A DNA stretch of 64,000 nt from assembly GCF_003597395.2 (NCBI RefSeq), contig NC_133771.1, positions 137,147,823-137,211,822 on the forward strand, read 5' to 3'. This DNA comes from Chelonoidis abingdonii. Taxonomy: Eukaryota; Chordata; Testudines; Testudinidae. The notes below the pieces were generated by a model. That model ran no database searches, had not been told where the DNA came from, and saw only the letters and a list, made by a program, of their open reading frames with translations. Positions 45,756 through 56,260 of this stretch are shown here, piece by piece. Every line of letters begins with the position of its first letter. Position 1 is the stretch's first letter. Position numbers and translations under genes: made by a program.

Positions 45756-46534
45756 TCTTCAGTTCTTATTATTGCTTCAACAGGTGTTGATCTTCAGAAA
45801 GTTGTTTAGTGGAGGAAGAAAGGTGAATGTGTGCTTTGTGCTTAATGTCATTGTTTTTTTTCCCCCGGTTGTCTTCCCAGCATTCACATTTTTCTGTTTT
45901 GCAGAAATCATTCCTTTGCTAGATGTTGAGTAACGTTGGACATAGCTATAGCAAAGTTGGTAGCTTACTTCTCTAAATGCAGTATAAATGATGAACCAAT
46001 AGTTGCTGTCTGGTTTGGTGCATATTAGAAGAATTCACAGTTAAAATCAATGACACATGATTCCCTATCTCTTAGGTTTTTTTTTTCTCCTGTGAGAATC
46101 ATACAATGGAGAGGTGGTGTCAGAGGTACTCCTGAATCAGTGAAGCATCTCATGACGCAAACACTTTTTAATTTTACAGCAGTCAATTGATCTCCAACTT
46201 AAGATGGCTGCCTGGGCTTTAAATTCTATTATGTAAAACAAATCAATATTTTGCTGGCTCAATCAAAAGTACAATCAGAGTTAGGCCCTGACCAGGATGG
46301 GCTTTTGGCTTAAGGTGGGGAAAAGCCTTCTTTCTCTGTCCCAGCTTCACTCAGAACTGCCACCTCAAGGAAGCAGCCAGCCCTTTTTACCTAGCCTGTT
46401 GGGTCTTGATTTGGCTTCTGCCTGCTCCCAGCCCGTCTGGCCACTGGAGGGCCAATTATCATTGTTTCTACTAGCAGCTGATCCAGGGTGGCTTTTCTAA
46501 GCAGCTATTGGAAGTCTAAACTTGCTGCTCTCTT

Positions 46535-47602
46535 CTCCCAAAAGGACAACTTTCGTTGGTGTGCCCCATGGAACCTGAATCTAGTCTTAACAAAGCTGAT
46601 GAGTCCTCTTCTTTGAGCCTCTGGTGACCTGGTCCCTGTTGCATCTTTCATGAAGGTAGCTTTTTTATAGTCATTACATTGTCCAGGAGAGTGGGAGAGT
46701 TGAGGACTCTAGCATCAGATCCTCTGTATACAGTTTTCTATGTGGACAAAGTCTACCTTTGTTCTCACCAAGGTTTCTTACAAGCATGGTTTTCACTTTT
46801 TATATTAACCAAACAATCTTATCGACCTTCTTCCCAAAGCCTCTTGGTAGTAAGGTTGAGGAGGGACTGAACATCTCTGAATGTTAGAAGACCTTTAGCG
46901 TTTTATCTGGTACAGGCTAAACCTTTCAGGTCTTCAACTCGGTTGTTCATTGCGGTTATCAACAGAATCAGCAGTCTTGTCTCCACTCTGAGGATATTGC
47001 CTTGGATATCCAGTTATATTTACCCGTGTTACCAGTTGGTTAACATGAAGCCGCCAGATGGAGTGTTGGATCATTTGACTAAGTCCTAAGCAATCACTGC
47101 GACCTTTCTGGCTAATGTTCCCATTTTAGACATCTGCAAAGTGGGAACCTGGTCAGCATGTCATGCATTTGCCTTTGACTATGCTATCTCTCAACAGTTT
47201 AGAGACGGTACTAAATTTGGATGAGTAGTCCTCCGGTCCCTGTTCAAATAGACTGTGAACCCACCTCTCGTTGAGACTGCTTGTGAGTAACTTACAGTGG
47301 AATGGACATATGCAATAAGTCGAAGAAGTATAAATGTTTACTAAGCTTTCCATAACCGTTGGTCTTTGAGATGTGCTGCACATGTCTGTTCTATGATCTG
47401 TCCTCCTTCCACTCTTACTGAGGGCTGGCTCCTCCCTTTGTGCCTGCACACAATATATGAGAAAGCAGAGGGTGCTTGTGCAGCCCTGAGAGGTACCACT
47501 ATGGGGAAAAAACTCTTCAACAATGGTGCACTGGGGTGCACACACACCTATAGTGGAATAGACATGTGCAACACATTTAAAAGAACAGTAGTTATGGAAA
47601 GG
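46535..47602 (+). mobile_element. DIRS-type retroelement, copy 2, 3' part (inactive)
   Basis: A 5'-truncated DIRS. The recombinase remnant starts near 46540 (NLNLVLTKL) and includes RRVGELRTLASDPLYTVFYV (46682-46741), with the first conserved Arg, then broken text to KVGTWSACHAFAFDYAISQQ near 47140-47200. There the likely catalytic Tyr is kept. The hairpin terminus follows (47293-47394), then a spacer and a third arm copy (47548-47602). It lies in the same orientation as copy 1 but is more diverged. Confidence 0.8.
47293..47394. repeat. DIRS terminal hairpin, copy 2
   Basis: The arm tacagtggaatggacatatgc ... gtttactaagc faces the inverted copy ctttccataaccgttggtctttgag ... gcacatgtctgttctat. 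A further direct copy of the arm (tatagtggaatagacatgtgcaa) lies at 47549-47602. Same architecture as at 34984-35312. Confidence 0.78.
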
Positions 47603-47609
47603 TTAGTAA

Positions 47610-48155
47610 CCATTTCTTATTTTACCTCTGTGTTTGGTACTGGTATGTGGCCACTGCTGGAATATTGTGACCAGTTTTGGTGTCCACAATTCAGGAAGGA
47701 TGTTTCAGGGAAGAACCGTGAGAATGATTAAAGGATTAGAAACCCTGTTTTACAGTGATAAACTCAAGGAGCTTAATCTATTTAGTTTAACAAGAGAAGA
47801 TTAAGAGGTGACTTGATTACAGTCTATAAGTATCTACATGGGGAACAAGTATTTGATAATGGACTCTTATATGTAGCAGGGAAAGGTTTAACACAATCCA
47901 GTGGCTGGAAGTTGAAGCTAGACAAACATCTGGAAATAAGACATACATTTTTTAAAGTGATGGTAATTAACCATTGAAACAACTTACCAAGAGATGGGAT
48001 GGATTCTACATCACTGATCATTTTAAAACCAAGATTGGGTGTTTTTCTAAAAATATGCTCCAAGAGTTCTGGGGGAAATTCTGTGGCCTGTGTTACGTAG
48101 AAGGTCAGAATAGATTATCATAGTGGTCCCTTCTGGCCTTGGAATCTATGAAGCA
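47610..48155 (+). mobile_element. CR1 LINE 3' end (older subfamily)
   Basis: Reads ccactgctggaatattgtgaccagttttggtgtcc, agattaagaggtgacttgatta, aacaacttaccaagagatggga and the tail tagtggtcccttctggccttggaatctatgaag, the order of a CR1 3' end. It begins right after the DIRS terminus. No open frame survives. Confidence 0.85.
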
Positions 48156-48437
48156 TCGAGAAACAGATAAAGCAATATTGGTAAATGAGATAGAACACCA
48201 CCATGTGAGGAATCCCATTCGCTGCTACCATTAAGGGGTATGGGATGGGCTTCTGAAACTCTGTGTTGTCAGATCGTTCTTCAGATGGAGAAGGATTGTG
48301 TTAAGGAAGCATTGTCTTAAATTGGGAGGACATGGGATAGGTGCCATGGGACTCAATAAGACTGAGTCCTTGTAACTGACAATTGGCCCAGAAAATCCCC
48401 ATGATTTTTTTCCTACCCATCCAAATAGCTTGTGTTA

Positions 48438-49774
48438 GGGCCGCCGAGAGGATTCAGGGGGCCTGGAGGCTTTGGCGGCAGGGGACCCTACTGCCGAAGA
48501 CCTGGCACTTCAGCGGCGGATCCTGGGGCAGAAGTACCCCCCACCGCCGAATTGCTGCCGAAAACTCGCCCCGGGACCTGCTGCTGAAGTGCCGGAAGGA
48601 CCCCCGCCGCAGGTCTTCGAGGCACTTCAGCGGAGGGTCCCGGAGCGGAATTGCTGACGAATTGCCAACGACGAACCAGAGTGGAAGAAGCTCCAGGGCC
48701 CCGGGCCCCGTGAGAGTTTTCTGGGGCCCCCAGAGAGAGTGAAGGGCCCATATCAAGGTATGTTTCCCACTTTGAACTTTAGCGTCCAGAAAGTGGGGAC
48801 CTGCATGTACCCTTCTAAGCTTAATTCCTAGCTTAGATCTGCCACCAACAAGAAATTCCGGTGTCTGGTATACTCCCTGTCCCCCAAAACCTTCCCTGGG
48901 GGACCCAAGACCCAAACCCCTTGGGTCTTAAAACAAGGAGAAATAACTCGTTTCCCCTCCTTTCCCCCTCCCAGACTTTCCCCTCCCTGGGTTACCCTGA
49001 GAGACTACTGTGACCCAAACTTCTTGGATTTTAAATCAGAGAGGAATTAACCTTCCACCCCCTCCTTTCCCCCCACCAATCCCTGGTGAGTTCAAACCCA
49101 ATCCCCTTGGGTCTTAAACAAGGAAAAAAATCAATCAGGTTCTTAAAAAAGAAAGCTTTTAATTAAAGAAAGAAAAAGTAAAAATTATCTCTGTAAAATT
49201 AGGATGGAAAATGTTTACAGAGTCTTCAGTTTATATAGACTAGAGGGACTCCCTAGCCTGAGATACAAGTTACAGCAAACAGAGGTAAAATATCCTTCCA
49301 GCAAAATACACATTTACAAGTTAAGAAAAGAAACATAAGCCTAATCCACTTTTCTAGCTAGTACTTACTATTTTGAATATGAGAGACTGTTTTAGAAAGA
49401 TTGGAGAAAGAACTGGTTGCACGTCTGGTCCCTCTTACCCCAAGAGCAAACAAACAACAAAACGAACAGCACAAACAAAGACTTCCCTCCACCAAGTTTG
49501 AAAGTATCTTGTCTCCTGATTGGTCCTCTGGTCAGGTGTCAGCCAGGTTCACTGAGCTTCTTAACTCTTTACAGGTAAAAGAGACATTAATCCTTAACTA
49601 TCTATTTATGACAACCCAGCTCCGGGTGCCTGGGCCCCATGAGAGTTTTCTGGGGCCCCCAGAGAGGGTGAAGGACCCAGCTCCAGGGCCCCCAAAGAAC
49701 TCTCGTGGGGGCCGCTTCGGGGCCTGGGGCCTGGGGAAAATTGCTCCTCTTGCCCCCCCTCTCCCAGGCGGCCC
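48438..49774. mobile_element. GC-rich inverted-end DNA-transposon-like repeat, split by an LTR
   Basis: The ends gggccgcc (48438-48445) and ggcggccc (49767-49774) are inverted, preceded by tta and followed by taa. This leaves open whether the target site is TA or a 3-bp palindrome-like one. The interior repeats gccgaagacc/ttcagcggcgg motifs and a near-tandem unit around gagagttttctggggcccccagagag (48711-48736 and 49643-49668). An LTR sits at 48751-49613. Non-coding. Confidence 0.6.
48751..49613 (-). mobile_element. Solo LTR (about 860 bp)
   Basis: On the - strand it starts tgtcataaatagatagttaa and ends aaacataccttgata. It is flanked by gccca (48746-48750) and accca (49614-49618), a 4-bp identical core. 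The order of the surrounding unit (gtgaagggccca then gctcc) confirms the right edge and the insertion point. TATATAA (- strand, near 49231) and AATTAAA (near 49155) lie in LTR order. Phrases are those of a common turtle LTR. No internal genes. Confidence 0.75.
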
Positions 49775-49778
49775 TAAG

Positions 49779-49975
49779 GGCTTGTCTAGATTGGAAAGTA
49801 TTCCTAATTAAATCTATATATGGATGCTCTTTTTCCAGGACAAGGCACTCTTATTCAGGAATATCAGCGACCTGTATGGATGTAATCTGGAGTAGTTAAT
49901 CCACTTTAAATTCGCATCCTACTTTATTCCTGATTAATTCTCACATGTTGTTAAGCCGTCAAGTATATCAGTAAA
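49779..49975. repeat. Possible terminal fragment of a Harbinger-like MITE
   Basis: Begins ggcttgtctagattggaaagta, like the ggc(c/t)ttgtcta ends of the Harbinger elements at 13.0-17.8 kb, but no partner end is clear. AT-rich, non-coding. Confidence 0.35.
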
Positions 49976-50236
49976 TAGCTGTGACCATTTTACTCCCAGA
50001 CTGGTCTCTTGTGAATTCACTGACAAGGAACAATTATTGCTAGAATAGTAGTATAGAAATATGAAGCTTCACTGACATGGATCTCTGTCTCTCTGTTTAT
50101 CCTCTGCACATGCATACTCATATATAAAAATAAGATAGCTGTGCTGGATTGTGAAAAATGACATCTGTTCTGGTGTACTTAGAAATTACAGGCAATGGTA
50201 AAGTGTTGCATTAGGCTGGCACATTTTGTGAAATAT

Positions 50237-51228
50237 GCAGCAGAATTGCCAACTTTCTATTTGCAAAAAAACTGAACACCCCTGCCCCGCCCCTCCTCGG
50301 AGGCCATGCCCCCTGCTCACTCCAGGGTGGGGCCAGAAATGAGGAGTTTCTAGAATATCAGGGTTGGAAGGGACCTCAGGAGGTCATCTAGTCCAACTCC
50401 CTGTTCAAAGCAGGATCAATCCCTAGACAGATTTTTCCCTCAGGTCCCCTCTAGGATTGAACTCACAACCCTGGATTTAGCAGGCCAATGCTCAAACCAC
50501 TAAGCTATCCCTCAGGAGGGGGCTCTAGGCTGGGATATGTAGCAAGTGACTTGGAGTGCTGGAAGAGGTACAGGCTCTGGGCTGAGGATGCAAGTTCCTG
50601 GGTGGGGCCAGAAACGAGGGGAGGAGTTCTCTGGACTAGGAAAGGGGGTTGGGGTGCGGAGGGGTGGTTAAGGGCTCCAGCTGGGGGTGTGGGCTCTGGG
50701 GTGGGGCTGGATATGAAGGGTTTGGGGTGTAGGAGGGTGCTCTGGCATGGGATCAAGGGATTCAGAGGGGGATCAGGACTGGAGCTGGGGCAGAGGGTTG
50801 GGACCTGGGAGGGGGTCCCGGGTTCAGGCTTTGGGCAGCACTTACCTCAAGCAGCTCCCAGAAGCAGCATCATGTCCCCCCTCTGGCTCCTACGGAGGCA
50901 CGGCCAGGTGGCTCTGTGCCCTTTCCTGTGTGCAGGTGCTGCCCCTGCAGCTCCCATTGGCTGTGTTTCCCGCCCAATGGGAGCTGTGGGGGCTGCATGC
51001 GGAGACCCCTGGCTGCTCCTACGCATAGGAGCCAGAGGAGGGACATGACGGCTGCTTCCCGGGAGCCACGCAGTGTGGAGGTTAGCAGGGAACCTGCCAG
51101 CCCCGCTGCGTTGCGCTGCCAACCGGACAGTCAACGGCCCTGTCAGTGATACTGACTGTAGCCTCCGGGATCTCTTTTTGACCAGATGTTCCAGTCAAAA
51201 ACTGGATACCTGGTCACCTTAGTATGCA
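50237..51228. mobile_element. GC-rich element B with a SINE inside
   Basis: The left end ttgccaactttctatttgca matches the left end of element A. The interior repeats ggggttggggtgcgg-type phrases, has a CCAAT palindrome at 50948-50986, and ends with gtcaaaaactggatacctggtcacctta. It is interrupted by the SINE at 50351-50516. Long open frames on both strands reflect GC content. Confidence 0.65.
50351..50516 (-). mobile_element. tRNA-derived SINE with CR1-type tail (Cry-like)
   Basis: On the - strand, a tRNA-like head with A box tagcttagtggtttgagc (50490-50507) and B box ggttgtgagttcaatcc (50454-50470) is followed by a body and a 3' tail. The tail's last 46 bases (50351-50396) are identical to the CR1 tail at 10608-10653. 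This layout fits the cryptodiran turtle tRNA-Lys SINE family; the family name is from memory. Confidence 0.85.
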
Positions 51229-52670
51229 CCTATGTATTATTGCCAGGTGATCCTATCAATTTTCACAAGGTGACTGATGCTAGGTCACTGTTTGGATGGA
51301 AGGCCTCAGATGATATTGCAATAAGTATTGATGATTCAGGAGGTGGCCCATTCCTGTCTGGTCTATACCGCACAAATTCCCTCACATGATGTTAGATGAT
51401 GTTGTGCCACTGCAGGCTCTCTATCAGATGAGGTCTCTAAAATTTGACGTCCTGAGTGTAATGTTTAATAAGTATGAGAAGGCAGACTGGATGGATAGAA
51501 GACCGAGTGCTTTCACCAGCATACTTGTCAAGTAGACAGAAAGCCAGCTCAGAACAAGACTGCTGAGGCTTCTGGAAACATCTACTTTGTGTGTGCAGTG
51601 TAAAGGGAATGTTGATGGGTGGGCCAGATTTGATAGACATTGTGACCGTGCCCATGGGGTCACAACACCACTGAAATTTGGTCCAGCCACTGGTCTGTCT
51701 GGCATTATGGAGGCGTGGGTTGGCCAAATTTCAGTTGCATTGTGACTCTGGGTACCGAGTGGTGGAGCATTGCTCTGATTCCAGGTGCTCGATAACACTC
51801 TGGACCACTGCAACAGCACTACTCCCCAAATTATGCAGGCCCCTGTGCACTTGCCTAGCTGCATTGGTTGTTCCTCCACCAGTGCTTGGGATCCTTAACA
51901 ATTACGCTTTTTGTTTGGATTGCTGAAGTCATTTATACTGGTTTAAAGTATGCGAATTCTTTGCAAACTTTTGAGGGAAGATCCTGCAAGAGCCCTCAGA
52001 CTTCTACCAAGTAGCCCTAATTTTGCCTGCTTGTCACATAAAGCTTTATATCATATCATAAGTGTCTCATGTTGCAGTATTGATCTCTCACTGCACAAAA
52101 TAAAACCCAGTACGCTATTGTGGATTTAAATGATCACAAACCAAGTTCTCAGTTTCCCCCTCACTACTACATTGCTTCTCAAAACATCTTAAAAGTAGCA
52201 CAGTAAAATTCCATGAACCTGCCAATGTTTTCATGAAATTTATTAAGCTGTTAATTTCACCCATCTGGTATAATATAATGTGGGTGTGTATAATTGTATA
52301 TACACTCTAGTGAAATGCAGTCATTGCTAGTGAGGAACTTGGTAGTCATTCAGCTCTCATTAACACTCCACAATAGTTTAGGACAAAATGAAGAATATCA
52401 CATTTAATGGATATTGCTGGGGAATTTTGCCTAGGTAACTTACTTGTCTAAACTGGAATTTGGCCCAGTCACTGGAAGTAAATATCAGAAATGCCATAGG
52501 ATCTTTAATGACCACACGTGGGGTTATTAAATCTTGGTTTTAGGTCTTAACTGAAAGATTTATTTATTATTTTGATAGACTACCACTTTATGCATAACCA
52601 GCACTACTTTCTTCAGCATTCTAGGTTTTCCTTACAAATTCTGATAAGGGTTTATTGGTTACTGAGTGAG

Positions 52671-53188
52671 CGTGTAAGATTGTGGGCCTTGAACCAGGGT
52701 GAATCCCTAGACCGTCCTCAGACTGTGGCCGCCACCCAATAGTTTACCCAAACTAGTGGAGAAGGGGGCTTGCTAAGCTCTAGCTCACAAAGGTTCTCCC
52801 CATAACACTGATTTAAGAAGATGTCCAGCCCCGCCGATTGGCTGGTATGCACTATTTAAAGCAGAGGTACAGGAAGTTGTTTGAGCAACTTGGTGAATCC
52901 CTGGCTACTACGAACCCTGCCTGTTTGCCTGACTCCTGCCCCCCAGCCTGTTTCTGTCCCCTTTATTCCAGACCCCTGTCTGTTCATGGTTCCTGCTTTC
53001 CTGTCTCGCTCCAGGTCCCTGCTCCTATGCCCTGCCCCTCACGCTGTCTCTGGCTCTGACCCTTGGCTTGGCTACTGAGTCTGTCTCTGGCAATGAACCT
53101 TGGCTTGGCACCTAACTCTGACCCTGGCTCCAGTTCCAGGCACCCGATTCTAACCATTAGGCCTGACCGCCTATTCCCTGGACCTTCA
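52671..53188 (+). mobile_element. LTR-like element with GTGAG flanks
   Basis: Contains a CCAAT-type gattggctgg and a TATA-like ctatttaaagcag (52853-52865), then the Pro/Ser-like tctgactcctg... repeats and gcctgaccgcctattcc common in reptile LTR 3' parts. It is flanked by gtgag (52666-52670 and 53189-53193). The first bases are cg rather than tg, so the boundary is tentative. Confidence 0.5.
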
Positions 53189-54566
53189 GTGAGATCCAAA
53201 AGAACACTGTCTACAGTATGGTTGAAGAAATTTAACCCCATGTACGCAGGAAAGTGATAAATTATTGTGCTCGGTTTAGGTAAAATAATTACTTTGTCAT
53301 CAAAATGAGGCATTTTATCAATTTATGGCATTAACAAAATGAAATATTTTGACAGGTGTCTAAAGGATATTTCTATAGTAACCAAAGTGACTTGTGGTTT
53401 CTAAAAAGCAGAAGGGCATTTTTTTATAATGTTGGCAGGTAGAGATATAAATATAATTTTATAATCAACCTTCTTGTGGCATTTAGAAAATGCCTATTTT
53501 AGTTACTGTGATCGCGGTCAGGAGTTCACTGATGGCACTTTCAGGAGGTGGTGCACAGATCTTATATACTTTTCTGATTTTTCATCACAGACTCACAGGC
53601 ATATTTCTGCTGTCAGGAAAAGCTACATCAGGGAGATTTGCCTTATGGGCATATACTTGATGCCTTTTCGTCATAGCCTGAATTTTGATATTAACCTCCC
53701 CTCTGGGAATTCAGCATGTATAAAACTTTCATGTATAGCATCATATGTTCTCCTAGCTTTTTTTCAGAAGTAGAAAGAAGGCTCCAGATTTAATTAAGAA
53801 TATCTTCTCTTTCATGTTTTATTAAGGATCCTGTGCACTAAGGCTTGTAATGAGTTCTATTTTCTTTGGAGATACCATTGTGGTTGTCAGCCTCGCTGCC
53901 TTAGAGACATCTGAATATTTACTATTCATCCATTATTATATGTCAACTTTTTCCTCATTCCCTTCCCCCCCCCCACCTGTGTGGAAGCAAATCACAAATT
54001 AGGTTTATAAAACATTTATAGTGGCTCGGGGTAGGTAGGGAGGGGAAGGACGACAGTTATACACCCTACTGTTAGGGGTTATTTATAATTATTTGTAAAC
54101 ATTCACTGTATGTTGAAATTTTGGCATATAGGATCTAACCTAGGCAGTAGAAATGGAGATTTTGTTATAAGTAAAGATAAGATTGGATTGTCTGAAGCTA
54201 AAATTTTGCTGATTGCTGCTTTGGGATATTTCTTAAAGGAAAAAAAAAACTATTTACCTTAGAAAATTATCCATTGTGTATAGGCAGCAGTTTATTGTAC
54301 TTTTCAACCAAAAATTCATAAAGCATTTTGGTATGTGGACAATAGATGGAGCTATTATGGTCGGGGATACCTATAATCTATGCCTTCTCTTTTGAGTTTT
54401 GAAGTGGTAGATGGCTAATGTATGCACAAGTGGATGTGCTTCACATTAATTTCTAGAAGCAGCATTTCAAAAGTAACCCTTGAATGCCTTTGCTGGTTAC
54501 ATCAGAGTCCCTAAAGATTATTTTATAGATCTGTCTTTATAGGTACTTATATTGCCCCTGCCACCT

Positions 54567-54845
54567 GAGGGCTAATCTACATTTAAATGTTTTACTAGTA
54601 TAACTACTTTGGTTAGGGGATGTGATTTTTTTACTGAAATAGTTATACCAGTGAAATCCTTATTGTGAACACAGTTACAGTTGTATAAAAATTACTTATA
54701 CTAGTATGGTTATTCACCTTCCCATATGGGAATAGCTATAGTGGTAGAAAGCTCCTTTATACTACTATAACTGCATCCACACTAGGGGGATTGTGCAATT
54801 TTAACTATACTGACATAATTAAAATGGTACAACTTTCTAGTGTCA
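54567..54845. repeat. Ancient TIR-type repeat
   Basis: Phrases ctaatctacatttaaatg, ttactagtataacta, tataccagtgaaatcc and gcatccacactaggg follow a widespread old amniote DNA-transposon remnant in which short tataac/gttata motifs recur in both orientations. Diverged, non-coding. Confidence 0.45.
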
Positions 54846-54859
54846 TTAATGTAATTTAT

Positions 54860-55030
54860 CTTTGTGAGGTAGGAAAGTGCTGTTATCTTGATTTTTTTTT
54901 TTTTTTTCTTATACAAAACGAAGCGCAGAGAGTTTAAGGACTAATATCACAAGCAAGCCAGCGGTAGAGCTGGGAATTTAACTCAGGACTCCTGACTCCC
55001 AGTTCTGATTCTCTAACAGGAATCACACAC
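54860..55030 (-). repeat. MIR-like SINE remnant
   Basis: tgaggtaggaaagtgctgttatctt, a T run, then agcgcagagagtttaaggactaat and gccagcggtagagctgggaatttaactcaggactcctgactccc follow the reversed MIR order. Confidence 0.65.
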
Positions 55031-55746
55031 TGCTCAGGAACTGTAAGTAAAATAAGATCAGAGTATCAGGAACCCTGCATGGCTCCTAAACTACATGTTT
55101 CAGGGAGAAAAAGAAATGGAGATTCCTGATTTTTAAGCACTTACCCATGCAAGCTCAGCATTTTCTTAATATATTAATTTTAATAGGTGCATACCATTTA
55201 CAAACACAGTATGTCCTATATATAAAAACCTTAAGGAAGTAATGGTACTTATCATTGTTCAAGAAAGATTTTTTCTGGAGCCTAACAGATTGATGGCACC
55301 CATTTAAATGTACTATATCATCTGGCAATTATGAACTGAGGTACACTATAAAGCCTGATGATGATCTGATGGACTACAAGGTAATGACCCATGAATTACA
55401 AGTGTAAAATTTTCTTCAACTTAAATATCAGACATGGCTTTTCCCCACAAATGTAAAAAATAATTAAAAACTAAAAAGGAAGGAATGTTTTCTGTGTAAA
55501 AGAATCTAGGTAAACCGTAATTTTGCACATCTTGTTCCAATAGCTTATTAAGAACGTTTCCTGTAATGGGATTCAGTGGAGCAGAAAAATTAAACAGAAT
55601 GCAAAACTCTCCTGTCTTTTATTACTGTTGTTTTAGCTGCTGCTTGGGTGTTCAGTTGCTTAATTTCCCGTGTTTTCTGTGCAATCTACTGATGTTACAA
55701 ATGTTTGTTTCCTTCTCTCTCATTCTCCCTCCAAATGAATTGGCAG

Positions 55747-55935
55747 GAAGTAATTTCTGTACTGCTAAGGATCTTGCAGAAGAAATAAGATCATTAACAT
55801 CTGAGAGAGAAGGGCTGGAGGGACTTCTCAATGAGCTGTTGGTGCTGAATGCCAGAAATGTCCAAAAATTAGAGAGAATTAAAGAAGATTACAACAGATT
55901 GAAACAAGAACTGGAGCAGGGGGAGTCTGCCTTTG
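55747..55935 (+). CDS. DISC1: DISC1 internal coding exon (189 bp)
   Basis: Third DISC1 exon and the best conserved. The acceptor is gaattggcag|GAAGT and the donor TTTG|gtaagt. The leading GA completes a Gly codon with the G left by the 103-bp exon. It encodes about 62 residues that include TAKDLAEEIRSLTSEREGLE and EDYNRLKQELEQ, the hallmark coiled-coil segment of DISC1 near human residues 670-730. Heptad spacing of Leu and Ile is visible, and there are no stops. It ends in phase 1, so the next exon must start with two bases that finish a codon; I find no such exon in the remaining 8 kb. The reading frame stays open upstream of the acceptor back to an ATG at 55566, but that part is hydrophobic and does not resemble DISC1. 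Confidence 0.97.
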
Positions 55936-56232
55936 GTAAGTAGTTCACCAGCTGTTGGGTGATTGAAGCTTTGCTTTTCTATATTGTGGGCAGACCAGTA
56001 TTCTGCTTGATTGGATGAACATCCCTGTGATGTGTGTGACATGCAGAACTTACCATTTTTAGGAGGGAAATTTTGGCAGGACCTTCATAAACAGTAGGTT
56101 GTACATGCTGTCAGGCTTTGTCTTGTCATTCATGAGTGACATTTTTTCTAGCTTTGTGTATATTAATTTTGTAGGGTGCTTTTGATATCTCTCTTAGCCC
56201 TGATTCCCAAAAAGTCTTGTGTGCTGAAACCT

Positions 56233-56260
56233 AATTAATAATAATAATAATAATAATAAT
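56233..56260. repeat. (TAA)n microsatellite
   Basis: Nine units of taa in aattaataataataataataat. Confidence 0.9.

Larger units (their letters stand above)
28749..55746 (+). other. DISC1: DISC1 intron between the 103-bp and 189-bp exons
   Basis: A 26,998-bp gt...ag intron, largely transposon relics. Stretches in which I see no named feature are 28860-30350, 30890-32040, 40310-41420, 43701-44690, 45760-46530, 51235-52665, 53194-54560 and 55031-55740. 51400-51910 has moderately complex sequence with local inverted similarity (51620-51740) and may be an old repeat. Confidence 0.85.

Noticed and set aside
48383..48915. Frames of 119 and 153 codons
   Set aside because: GC-rich transposon-like repeat running into an LTR; no domain.
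50454..50507. Possible tRNA gene (A and B boxes on the - strand)
   Set aside because: The boxes belong to a SINE head; the sequence does not fold into a full cloverleaf by eye and continues into a CR1-type tail.
50488..51048. Open frame of 186 codons
   Set aside because: Starts inside the SINE and runs into GC-rich element B; compositional.
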